From positions 1-64,000 of the forward strand of contig PIZK01000036.1 in the NCBI GenBank assembly GCA_002835545.1: a DNA stretch of 64,000 nucleotides. Direction: 5' to 3'. The notes under the pieces are model-generated. The model made no database searches. It was not told the origin of the DNA and was given only the letters and a program-made list of their open reading frames with translations. Each line of letters opens with the position of its first letter. Within the stretch, counting starts at the first letter, position 1. Origin of the DNA: Alteromonadales bacterium alter-6D02. Lineage in GTDB: Bacteria; Pseudomonadota; Gammaproteobacteria; Enterobacterales; Psychrobiaceae. Shown in pieces: positions 1 to 6,251 of the stretch. The position numbers were made by a program, and so were the translations under genes.

Positions 1-61
1 CTGATTCGGCTTGTTTTAAAACAGCCATAATTTGGCTGTCGCTAAAGTGTGCTTTTTTCAT
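1..61 (-). mobile_element. IS3-family transposase OrfA, 5' fragment (runs off the window)
   Basis: Reading the minus strand from the ATG at 61 gives MKKAHFSDSQIMAVLKQAES, the typical N-terminus of an IS3-family (IS407-like) OrfA, a small helix-turn-helix protein that binds the insertion-sequence ends. A GGAG ribosome-binding site lies just upstream (68-71 on the minus strand). Only 20 codons are inside the window, so it cannot be judged whether the element is intact. The element end should lie within the next 80 bases; a TG-starting sequence (TGGTAATCC, minus strand from 133) is a possible terminus but was not confirmed. Confidence 0.75.
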
Positions 62-180
62 GTGAATCTCCTTGCAGTTAGCATACGAGAAAATTCTACG
101 TTTGACTTCGATTATTTTAGGGGAGGATTACCAATGAGCTACGGCTTTTTTGTTGTCTCAAGATAAAATTATTTGTCGCC

Positions 181-202
181 CTGAAAGTGTTTAATTCAGG
201 AG
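181..202. repeat. Dispersed CTGAAAGTGTT hairpin repeat, solo copy
   Basis: The sequence CCTGAAAGTGTTTAATTCAGG forms a six-base-pair hairpin (CCTGAA with TTCAGG). The same core, CTGAAAGTGTT followed by ATTCAGG, occurs inside each unit of the tandem repeat at 32 kb. The two places are otherwise unrelated, which suggests a small dispersed repeat family of this genome. Confidence 0.5.
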
Positions 203-315
203 CTTGCTTTATTGCAGAAATAAATCCGCAGGTACAGTAAGCAAGCGTTGTCATGTGAATGAAAGAGGTTGTGCATTCATCTAGTGCGGCTCCAAAACAA
301 CACTTTTATTAAGAA

Positions 316-335
316 GGTGTGACTGTCCTTTTTTA
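316..335. repeat. GTGACTGTCC motif, copy 1
   Basis: GGTGTGACTGTCCTTTTTT matches the motif at 3531-3548 and, inverted, at 2151-2163. The motif surrounds the REP-associated type transposase and probably belongs to its mobilised repeat family. The link is inferred from position and recurrence only. Confidence 0.5.
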
Positions 336-436
336 TTCTGTTTTTTATTCTCAGATTGTGTCTAGAGGAAAGCTAACGGGTTAAATTAAAGAGAGGCATA
401 GACGTACAAAGCCGCTTAGCAGCGGCTTTCGGTTCT

Positions 437-886
437 TTATGATTTATTTGAATTATTAACTTTATTTAAAAATGATTTTAGTTGTAAGTGAAATTGGGCA
501 TTCGATACGATTTCTCCGATTGCCAATGATAGTTCATCTTTGTTATCTGCGACAGAGTGATTTAATCCTCTAACAATAGTAACAGGGTAGACCTCATCCG
601 AGCGTTTAATTTTAAAAATCTCGGATGAAAAATCGATATTATCAGATGAGATATGAACCTCTTTAAAGCCTGTTTTTACTCGTGGTTGGTAAAAGCTTAT
701 CTTCCCCAGCGGCTGTGGTTCAGTTTTATATTCAATGAGTTCTAGAAACTTTATTTCAAGATTTAAAAAATTACTCAGAGAAAGTTGTAACTCCTTCAGG
801 ATATCATCTATTTCAGCTTCATTCTGAATAACGTTGTCAGCAGCTATTTTTCCTTTCTGCAATAACTTGTCAAAGTTTAAAGACAT
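437..886 (-). CDS. Hypothetical protein, partner of the EEP-fold enzyme
   Basis: A 149-residue soluble protein that I do not recognise. It has no signal peptide or membrane segment. The first 50 residues are helical and rich in Leu, Glu and Asp; the middle is predicted beta-rich; the C-terminal 35 residues are helical and end in an Asn/Ser/Lys tail. It begins 10 bases after the stop of the endonuclease/exonuclease/phosphatase-fold gene and must be co-transcribed with it. The start is supported by a GGAG-type site (GAGGAGTGAAAT before the ATG). The tight pairing next to mobile DNA suggests a partner, regulator or antidote of the upstream enzyme, but no function can be assigned. Confidence 0.75.
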   Translation of the reverse strand: MSLNFDKLLQKGKIAADNVIQNEAEIDDILKELQLSLSNFLNLEIKFLELIEYKTEPQPLGKISFYQPRVKTGFKEVHISSDNIDFSSEIFKIKRSDEVYPVTIVRGLNHSVADNKDELSLAIGEIVSNAQFHLQLKSFLNKVNNSNKS

Positions 887-896
887 ATTTCACTCC

Positions 897-1805
897 TCAT
901 GGTCTCGTAATTTCACACATAATAGGCAAGTGGTCAATTAAGTTACCCCTATTTTCAAAGTCATTGATAAAACCAACTTCCTCTATGACCTTGGTGCTTT
1001 GTTCGTTTAGATGCCAAGTCCCTTTCCCTAGAAAACTACCGGAAAACATTATTTGGTCATATGTGTGCCATATAGTACCTTGAAACTCTTTGTATTTGTG
1101 AGTACCTGATCTAAATGCCTCATTATCAGCTAAGTGATTATACTTTTTTTCTGACACAACACTTCTCCAGAATGGATTATAAAAATACTCATTCGGGTAT
1201 TTCCTAACTGCATCATGACAGCGAGATGCATTTAAATGATTCCGTATGCTTTCATCATAGGGATTATCATTAAAGTCGCCCATTACGATAACGTCTTCAT
1301 TTTGAGACATTAATGCTTGCGCAGATGAATAAACAATTGTTGCTGCTGATTTCCTCCGATCTTCTCCACCATGAAGGCGACTAGCCCAATGACATAAAAA
1401 TAAATGGATCCTTTTATTATCATCCAAATTAACAATTTCAACTAACTGTGCAGCCTTAACTGTATTACCAGTGATAGATTTTGACAGATAATGCAGATGG
1501 CTTAAATGAATTTTTCTAGTATTATAAATAACAGCAATATCAAACCTTGTTCTGCCAAGCTTACACGTTAAGTCTAGCATTTTTATATCGATTAAACGTG
1601 AGCCCAAGTATGTATTAATATATGCGACATCGTCAGACGAGACCTCGCAAATTGCAATTAAATCACAAGACAATTCTGTAATTAGCTTTTCGATGTGTTT
1701 ACATATTGTCGCATACGTTCCTTGGTTGGCTTTCGAGCTGGCTTTTGGGGCTGCTGGTGATAATGCTGTATTCCACCAAGCCATTCTTAGGTTATACAAC
1801 AACAT
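897..1805 (-). CDS. Endonuclease/exonuclease/phosphatase (EEP) family enzyme
   Basis: A 302-residue member of the EEP superfamily (fold of DNase I, ExoIII, inositol phosphatases), Mg2+-dependent phosphodiesterases or nucleases. The full catalytic set is visible: Asn12 in WWNT, Glu54 in ICEV, His139 in CHW, Asp177 and Asn179 in GDFND, Tyr-Asp at 249-250, and Asp291-His292 in DHLP near the C-terminus. The start was placed at the ATG at 1805, which has GGAG eleven bases upstream. The frame stays open 37 codons further, but that part looks like untranslated AT-rich DNA. A second possible start is the Met at residue 8. It is followed at 10 bases by the 149-residue unknown gene. Substrate unknown; an intact nuclease-like enzyme with a small partner beside an IS element is a plausible accessory or defence function, but this is inference. 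Confidence 0.8.
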   Translation of the reverse strand: MLLYNLRMAWWNTALSPAAPKASSKANQGTYATICKHIEKLITELSCDLIAICEVSSDDVAYINTYLGSRLIDIKMLDLTCKLGRTRFDIAVIYNTRKIHLSHLHYLSKSITGNTVKAAQLVEIVNLDDNKRIHLFLCHWASRLHGGEDRRKSAATIVYSSAQALMSQNEDVIVMGDFNDNPYDESIRNHLNASRCHDAVRKYPNEYFYNPFWRSVVSEKKYNHLADNEAFRSGTHKYKEFQGTIWHTYDQIMFSGSFLGKGTWHLNEQSTKVIEEVGFINDFENRGNLIDHLPIMCEITRP

Positions 1806-2001
1806 TAATTTTATTTCTCCAAAAGTAAGATACAATGTATCTATCAGTATTATCACAAATTTTAATATTAACGTCACTTTAAGCAGTAATGTAATTTGAA
1901 CGATATAAGAGATCAACTAATATTATGTTAACCTGACGCTTACTCTCCTTTGATCTTCTTCCAGTTTTGTTAAACTATTTCATTTTTAAAATGGAATTAC
2001 A

Positions 2002-2205
2002 ATGAAGCGGTTAGTCGTAAGCTTAATGGTCATAGCTATCGCAGGGTGTAGCACAGCTAATAACATTGAAACAATTACTCCGAAAGAAGCGGTGGTCAAA
2101 TACAGTAAAATTGAAGGCTATCAGGATAGGTTTACTAACATCTATAAACAAAAGGACAGTCATAAATTTGTGCTCATAAGTTGTGAAATTAAAAACCTCT
2201 ACTAG
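2002..2205 (+). pseudogene. Truncated duplicate of the MBL-fold lipoprotein gene
   Basis: The first 49 codons repeat, with few changes, the N-terminus of the complete lipoprotein gene at 4535: MKRLVVSL, lipobox ending in Cys16, then ETITPKEAVVK and IEGYQDRF. Upstream DNA (TTTTGTTAAACTATTT and GGAATT before the ATG) is shared as well, so promoter region and 5' end were duplicated together. Similarity stops at about 2148, exactly where the motif AAAGGACAGTCA begins, and the frame then runs 18 unrelated codons to a stop. No metallo-beta-lactamase motif remains, so at most a short lipopeptide would be made. Confidence 0.8.
2151..2163. repeat. GTGACTGTCC motif, inverted copy at the left breakpoint
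   Basis: AAAGGACAGTCAT is the reverse complement of the GTGACTGTCC motif seen at 316 and 3531. It sits at the point where homology between the truncated and complete lipoprotein genes ends, and so probably marks the left edge of the inserted or rearranged segment carrying the transposase. Confidence 0.5.
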
Positions 2206-2235
2206 GGTTATATTTTCTCGCTATGGATAGCAACT

Positions 2236-3222
2236 ATGACTCGCGCACGAAACCAGTTAATTGACTTAAATGCTACACCTTATTATCACGTGATTAATCG
2301 TTGTGTGCGGCGTAGTTTTTTATGTGGTAATGACCCATACAATAACAAAAATTATGACCATCGGCGGCAATGGCTTATCAAACGGATTAAGTTCTTATCA
2401 TCTGTTTTTTCAATCAATATTGCCGCCTATGCCATCATGAGCAATCACTATCACTTGGTGTTACAAGTCGATAAAGGTGCTGTTGATAGTTGGTCGATGA
2501 ATGAAGTGATTGACCGATGGTATCAATTGTTTAATGGTCATGTATTAATTGACAATTATTTAGTTCATGGCGCTTGTTCGCAGGGTGAAATGATACAAAT
2601 TAAAGCGCTAATCCAGTGCTGGCGAGAGCGTTTATATGACATTTCATGGTTTATGAAATGCTTAAACGAGCATATATCGCGCCGGGCGAATAAAGAAGAT
2701 CAATGTACAGGTAAGTTTTGGGAGGGACGATTCAAATCACAAGCCTTGCTTGATGAAACAGCACTTTTAAGCTGCATGGCCTATGTTGATTTAAACCCCA
2801 TCCGAGCAGGTGCTGCACAGAGCCTTGAACAAAGCGATTTCACCTCAATTCAAGAGCGTATAAAGCAGTTCAAGTCATATCAACAACATAAAAATAAACC
2901 GAAACCAGACTACCACCCCCATGTTCAGCCACTGACGCTATTGCCCTTTACTGCAACAGGCGATTCGAAAGCGTTGCCGTTTTCCTATGCTGACTATTTT
3001 GAGTTAGTTGATTGGAGTGGACGTCATATCGATCCTAAGAAGAATGGCTATATAAGCGATAATGAACCGAAAATATTAGACGCGTTGGTCATTGATAGTG
3101 ACGCTTGGTTACAAAGCGTAAAAGAGTTTAGGCGTCAGTATGGTAATTTCGCTGGTGGTGAATTTAGGCTTAGAGATTGTGCAGAAATGCATGGCCGTTG
3201 TTGGTATAAGGGTGTTGGTTAA
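2236..3222 (+). CDS. REP-associated type (Y1/IS200-like) transposase
   Basis: A 328-residue member of the Y1-transposase superfamily (HUH endonucleases), in the long single-gene branch often found in marine gammaproteobacteria and related to TnpA-REP proteins. The N-terminal part (YYHVINRCVRRSFLCG, residues 16-31) and the metal-binding HYH at 71-73 within MSNHYHL are clear. Later come GKFWEGRFKSQ and the conserved AYVDLNPIRAG near 183-195. The helix before GKFWEGRF, where related enzymes place the nucleophilic Tyr, reads FMKCLNEHISRRAN without Tyr, so cleavage chemistry may differ or be lost. Hairpins and GTGACTGTCC motifs flank the gene. It is probably a domesticated or repeat-mobilising enzyme rather than a classical IS. 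Confidence 0.85.
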   Translation: MTRARNQLIDLNATPYYHVINRCVRRSFLCGNDPYNNKNYDHRRQWLIKRIKFLSSVFSINIAAYAIMSNHYHLVLQVDKGAVDSWSMNEVIDRWYQLFNGHVLIDNYLVHGACSQGEMIQIKALIQCWRERLYDISWFMKCLNEHISRRANKEDQCTGKFWEGRFKSQALLDETALLSCMAYVDLNPIRAGAAQSLEQSDFTSIQERIKQFKSYQQHKNKPKPDYHPHVQPLTLLPFTATGDSKALPFSYADYFELVDWSGRHIDPKKNGYISDNEPKILDALVIDSDAWLQSVKEFRRQYGNFAGGEFRLRDCAEMHGRCWYKGVG

Positions 3223-3431
3223 CCGTCTAATATTAAGCATAAAATTATAGTGACTTCTTTAGGGTTAGCTAGTAATGTCTGACACAACAAAATTGTGACG
3301 TATTAAAGTAATTTACAATTAATTTTGTGCTTTGTTTTAATATGATATTTAATGTTGAAGAGAACAGAAGGGCAAAGTGAAGCTTCTATGTTTAAGCCTG
3401 TCCTCTTTCTGTCGTAATTATCACTTGAGCG

Positions 3432-3466
3432 TGGATGCAGCCATGGTGGCTGTTAAATAGCATCCA
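3432..3466. repeat. REP-like nested hairpin downstream of the transposase
   Basis: TGGATGC (3432-3438) pairs with GCATCCA (3460-3466), and inside it CAGCCA pairs with TGGCTG around a three-base TGG loop. This imperfect palindrome resembles the REP elements that TnpA-REP proteins recognise. No further copy was found in this window, so assignment as a REP is tentative. Confidence 0.45.
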
Positions 3467-3530
3467 TGCTACTTCTGCTTGTCCTATCAAACTGCAACAG
3501 CTTAAATGCCAAGTCTGATTACTTGGCAAA

Positions 3531-3604
3531 GGTGTGACTGTCCCTTTTATATCTACTTGTCCTATTCCTTTTATAGTAAACGGAAAAGAGTGCCTGTCCC
3601 TTTT
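3531..3604. repeat. GTGACTGTCC / TGCCTGTCC motif pair
   Basis: GGTGTGACTGTCCCTTTT at 3531-3548 and GAGTGCCTGTCCCTTTT at 3588-3604 are two close variants in the same orientation, with a third weaker one (ACTTGTCCTATTCCTTTT) between them. Together with the inverted copy at 2151 they bracket the transposase gene, so they may be the right-hand end of the mobile unit. Confidence 0.5.
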
Positions 3605-3634
3605 GTGTTACATTTCTGATTAATCTGAGTTGCC

Positions 3635-3663
3635 TTGAATTGTGATGCGCACCGCGCTACACT
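3635..3663 (+). promoter_or_regulatory. Probable sigma70 promoter of higBA
   Basis: TTGAAT (3635-3640), a 17-base spacer and TACACT (3658-3663) form a good sigma70 promoter. Transcription would begin near 3670, which is downstream of the only upstream in-frame start codons of the toxin frame (GTG 3642, ATG 3645). Either the toxin is read from a longer transcript or its start has been lost. Confidence 0.5.
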
Positions 3664-3947
3664 TTTGGGCGATCAAATCATTTAAACATAAGGGCCTGAA
3701 GAAATACTTTGAAACAGGAAGTACTTCTGGAATACAGCCTAAACATCAAAGAAAATTGAGAATGCAGCTGGCAGCAATTGATACCGCTCAAGCAATTGAA
3801 GATATAAATTTACCTGGCTTTAAGCTTCATCCACTCAAAGGTAATCGAGATGGAATTTGGTCTATCACCGTAAATGGAAATTGGCGCATCACTTTTGAAT
3901 TCATTAATGGCAATGCGTTTATCTTAAACTACGAGGACTATCACTAA
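3642..3947 (+). CDS. higB: HigB/RelE-type toxin, start codon doubtful
   Basis: A HigB-family mRNA interferase (RelE/ParE fold) that would cleave mRNA at the ribosome. From IKSFKHKGLKKYFETG onward the protein is full length for the family: LPGFKLHPLKG, then GIWSITVNGNWRITFEF and the C-terminal LNYEDYH. From memory, family members begin MIKSFKHKG; here the Met position is a GCG codon (Ala10). The only in-frame start codons are the GTG and ATG at 3642 and 3645, giving an odd nine-residue extension and lying inside the probable promoter. The toxin may therefore be weakly made or silent. Its stop overlaps the antitoxin start by one base (TAATG), the usual toxin-first HigBA order. Confidence 0.75.
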   Translation: MMRTALHFWAIKSFKHKGLKKYFETGSTSGIQPKHQRKLRMQLAAIDTAQAIEDINLPGFKLHPLKGNRDGIWSITVNGNWRITFEFINGNAFILNYEDYH

Positions 3948-4240
3948 TGAGTATGCATAATCCACCACATCCGGGTGAGTTCATTTATGAACTTTATCTG
4001 GAACCATCTGGCCTAAGTTGTCGTTTCTTGGCGAAACAACTTGATGTAGCATCATCAACGTTAAATCGTATATTGAAAGGGCAAAGTGGAATTTCACCAG
4101 AAATGGCACTTCGTTTATCTAAAGCACTAGGACGTTCACCAGAGAGTTGGCTTTCGTTGCAAGATAATTATGATCTTTGGCATGCAAAGCAGAATGTTAA
4201 TCTAACTCGAGTACACGCCGTCAACTTTGCAATAGCGTAA
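3947..4240 (+). CDS. higA: HigA-type antitoxin, XRE family
   Basis: A 97-residue HigA antitoxin that neutralises HigB and represses its own operon. It opens with NPPHPGEFIYELYLEPSGLS, the family signature, followed by a helix-turn-helix at about residues 25-65 (FLAKQLDVASSTLNRILKGQ, then EMALRLSKALG). The ending SWLSLQDNYDLWHAKQ is also conserved. It is translationally coupled to the toxin gene through a one-base overlap. The reading frame is intact, so the operon still encodes a working-looking repressor. Confidence 0.92.
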   Translation: MSMHNPPHPGEFIYELYLEPSGLSCRFLAKQLDVASSTLNRILKGQSGISPEMALRLSKALGRSPESWLSLQDNYDLWHAKQNVNLTRVHAVNFAIA

Positions 4241-4534
4241 ACGAAATGTAACAAGCCTATAAAGGCTGATCCGCAATGAATTCACATTCGTTGCAAAAGC
4301 AAAAGGCGCAACAAAGTGCGCCTGCATTGTTCACGTCTAATGGGAGCGTTCCCCAACTTATAGCCATAGTGCTGCAAATTGAGATGTGTATTAAAGCGGC
4401 CCAACGCAGCAACAATTAAATATCATTGAACGTTGCATATATAGAAGATCTCAGATGAAATCAGTGGCTCTTTTGGGGTGGTTATAAAACCTCTTAATTT
4501 TGTTAAACTATTTTATTTTTAACATGGAATTTAG
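4241..4534. other. Non-coding spacer with hairpins
   Basis: No gene is seen. Two hairpins stand out: GCAATGAAT/ATTCGTTGC at about 4275-4300, and GGCGCA/TGCGCC at about 4310-4331. Neither is followed by a T-run, so they do not look like strong terminators. The last 40 bases are the promoter region shared with the truncated lipoprotein copy. Confidence 0.4.
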
Positions 4535-5620
4535 ATGAAGCGATTAGTCGTAAGTTTAGTGGCATTAGCTATCGCTGGGTGTAGTACGGCGAATAACATT
4601 GAAACAATTAGCCCTAAAGAGGCTGTCGTAAAGCATAGTGACATTGAAGGGTATCAAGATAGGTTCGCTAATATCTATGGCAAGTTTTCAGACTACCCGG
4701 CAACGTGTCAGAAAGATTGCTACCCACCAAGTGAGTTGATTCAATGTGAATCATCAATGCAAGGCTGTGAGTATGTCGGCTCAAAGCCTACAATTAATTT
4801 AGAGGCAGGCTTTACTATTCAATGGTTAGGGCATGCTAGCTTTGTCATTAATACCGCTGATGGGCAACAGTTTTTATTTGATCCGGTTTCAGCGCAATTT
4901 GATTGGCCAGTTAATTGGGCGTTTCGTTTAAGTGAGGGCTTTAATCGTAACCTGCCAACACAGCTCAGCGCGGGTGTGCTCAATAAAACAGCTGCGGTGA
5001 TGTATTCGCATATTCATTATGATCATTTTAATAAAGATGATATTGCAAAAATCGGCTCTAGTGCTCAATTTCTAACGCCATTAGGCTTTGCAAAGCAATT
5101 TCCTGAAGATGGTTATGATGTGACTGAAATGGCTTGGTATAGCAGCAAACAGTTAGGTCAAGTGACCGCTAATTTTGTGCCCGCACATCATTTTAGTAGC
5201 CGTATCTTGGTGCCATTTATTCATGAAGATCATAATGCCACGCTATGGGGAGGCTGGGTGCTAGAGTATCAAGGCAAAAAATTATTCTTTGCAGGTGATA
5301 CGGGGTATTCGCCACACTTCAAAGATATTCAAGAAAGATATGGTGATATTGATGTCTGTTTAATACCGATCGCATCGTATTTTAGCGAAGAGCACCCTAA
5401 ATGGTATCGTAAAGTACATACAACCCCAGAAGATGCACTACAGGCTGCAACTGATCTCAATTGTAAAGTGATGATCCCGTGGGGTTATGGTAATGCGAGT
5501 TGGCAGATGGGCGATCGTACTTCGCACTCAGCATTGTTTCGTTTATTACATATGAAAGATCAATTGAACTCTAATATACCTTTATATATTTTAAATGAAG
5601 GTGAGCAGGTGAAATTGTAA
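4535..5620 (+). CDS. MBL-fold metal-dependent hydrolase lipoprotein (RomA-like)
   Basis: A 361-residue metallo-beta-lactamase-fold hydrolase of the RomA/NAPE-PLD-like group, anchored as a lipoprotein. The signal peptide ends in the lipobox LAIAGC with Cys16. The metal motif HIHYDH is at 159-164, with further ligands likely at His218/219, Asp255 in FAGDTGY and His295 in KVHTTPEDA; GWVLEYQGKKLFFAGDTGY is typical of this group. Two Cys pairs at residues 58-78 may form disulfides in the periplasm. The substrate is unknown; related proteins act on phosphodiester bonds. A 5' fragment of the same gene lies at 2002. The next gene is convergent. Confidence 0.85.
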   Translation: MKRLVVSLVALAIAGCSTANNIETISPKEAVVKHSDIEGYQDRFANIYGKFSDYPATCQKDCYPPSELIQCESSMQGCEYVGSKPTINLEAGFTIQWLGHASFVINTADGQQFLFDPVSAQFDWPVNWAFRLSEGFNRNLPTQLSAGVLNKTAAVMYSHIHYDHFNKDDIAKIGSSAQFLTPLGFAKQFPEDGYDVTEMAWYSSKQLGQVTANFVPAHHFSSRILVPFIHEDHNATLWGGWVLEYQGKKLFFAGDTGYSPHFKDIQERYGDIDVCLIPIASYFSEEHPKWYRKVHTTPEDALQAATDLNCKVMIPWGYGNASWQMGDRTSHSALFRLLHMKDQLNSNIPLYILNEGEQVKL

Positions 5621-5714
5621 ATTTAATGGTAACTAACGCTTTGTAAGTAACGTCTTACTGTCAGTGTTGTCATTTGCATTAGAAACTAATAGCTTCGGTA
5701 GAGGATTCACGGAG

Positions 5715-6020
5715 CTATGCTTTCTCGCGTTGACATTGCCAACACACCTCAAAGGCCGCATCGTTCTTTTCAAAACAGCCTTGGCACAACCACTCACTGC
5801 CATGGTTTTGATTTTGTGACGCATCAACAATTGTCATTGCTCGGTCAAAGTCGGCGTCATTAACTACCCAAAGTTCAGGCCATGCATCAAAAACTGAAAT
5901 CTCGCCTAATGCGCCTTGCGCAAATTCATTTTTAACAAACACCTCGATACGCTGCGCTTCGACAAGGTTTTTCATGTTATTGACTAGAAAGCTATTTTCA
6001 TTACTGTAGATTAACTTCAT
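5715..6020 (-). CDS. DUF2007 protein with C-terminal zinc ribbon
   Basis: A 101-residue cytoplasmic protein. Residues 1-65 match DUF2007 (putative signal-transducing protein, ferredoxin-like fold): MKLIYSNENSFLVNNMKNLVEAQ, then LWVVNDADFDRAM. Residues 77-98 hold two Cys pairs (WLCQGC and CWQC), a small zinc ribbon common in this family's longer forms. The biological role is not known. It stands alone, convergent with the lipoprotein gene. Confidence 0.85.
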   Translation of the reverse strand: MKLIYSNENSFLVNNMKNLVEAQRIEVFVKNEFAQGALGEISVFDAWPELWVVNDADFDRAMTIVDASQNQNHGSEWLCQGCFEKNDAAFEVCWQCQREKA

Positions 6021-6251
6021 ATTGAGTATCCGTAGGGGTAGCTATGTTTACTTAAGCTATTTTCACTTAAGGTATGTAATTGGTTAGCTTACCCCTGTGG
6101 GTCACATAATGAAAGGTCAGTGAGTTCTCTCTGTCTTTCATTAAACTTGTCTTTGTAGGTTTACTAGTGGTTAGCCACCACTAACGCTTAACTTCATACC
6201 AATGCTTCTCAAGGTATTCACGCTCGCCGCCGATATACCGGGCGAAATTGA

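Larger units (their letters stand above)
140..436. other. Non-coding spacer with short dispersed repeats
   Basis: No credible gene is seen between the IS3 fragment and the first complete gene. The stretch holds two repeat-like items described separately: a CCTGAA/TTCAGG hairpin at 181-202 that matches the 115-bp tandem repeat near 32 kb, and a GTGTGACTGTCC motif at 317-330 that recurs around the transposase at 2.2-3.6 kb. The remainder looks like unstructured AT-rich intergenic DNA. Confidence 0.5.
3223..3641. other. Non-coding tail of the transposase with repeat motifs
   Basis: No gene is seen. This stretch carries a nested hairpin at 3432-3466, several related short motifs (TTGTCCTAT at 3480 and 3558, GTGACTGTCCCTTTT at 3534, TGCCTGTCCCTTTT at 3591), and near its end the promoter-like elements of the toxin-antitoxin pair. 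The recurrence of TGTCC plus T-rich motifs fits a repeat array served by the adjacent transposase. Confidence 0.5.
3606..4253. repeat. 11-bp inverted repeat flanking higBA
   Basis: TGTTACATTTC at 3606-3616 is matched by its exact reverse complement GAAATGTAACA at 4243-4253. The arms lie just outside the two genes of the toxin-antitoxin pair. They could be ends of a small mobile cassette, but no transposase lies between them and no target duplication was recognised. Confidence 0.4.

Noticed and set aside
1806-1916. N-terminal 37-codon extension of the EEP enzyme
   Set aside because: The extension is hydrophobic AT-rich translation of intergenic DNA, and a good ribosome-binding site supports the inner start.
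4241-4400. Integron attC-like site after higBA
   Set aside because: AAC-containing motifs and hairpins are present, but no matching core-site pair could be laid out, and no integrase or other cassettes are seen.
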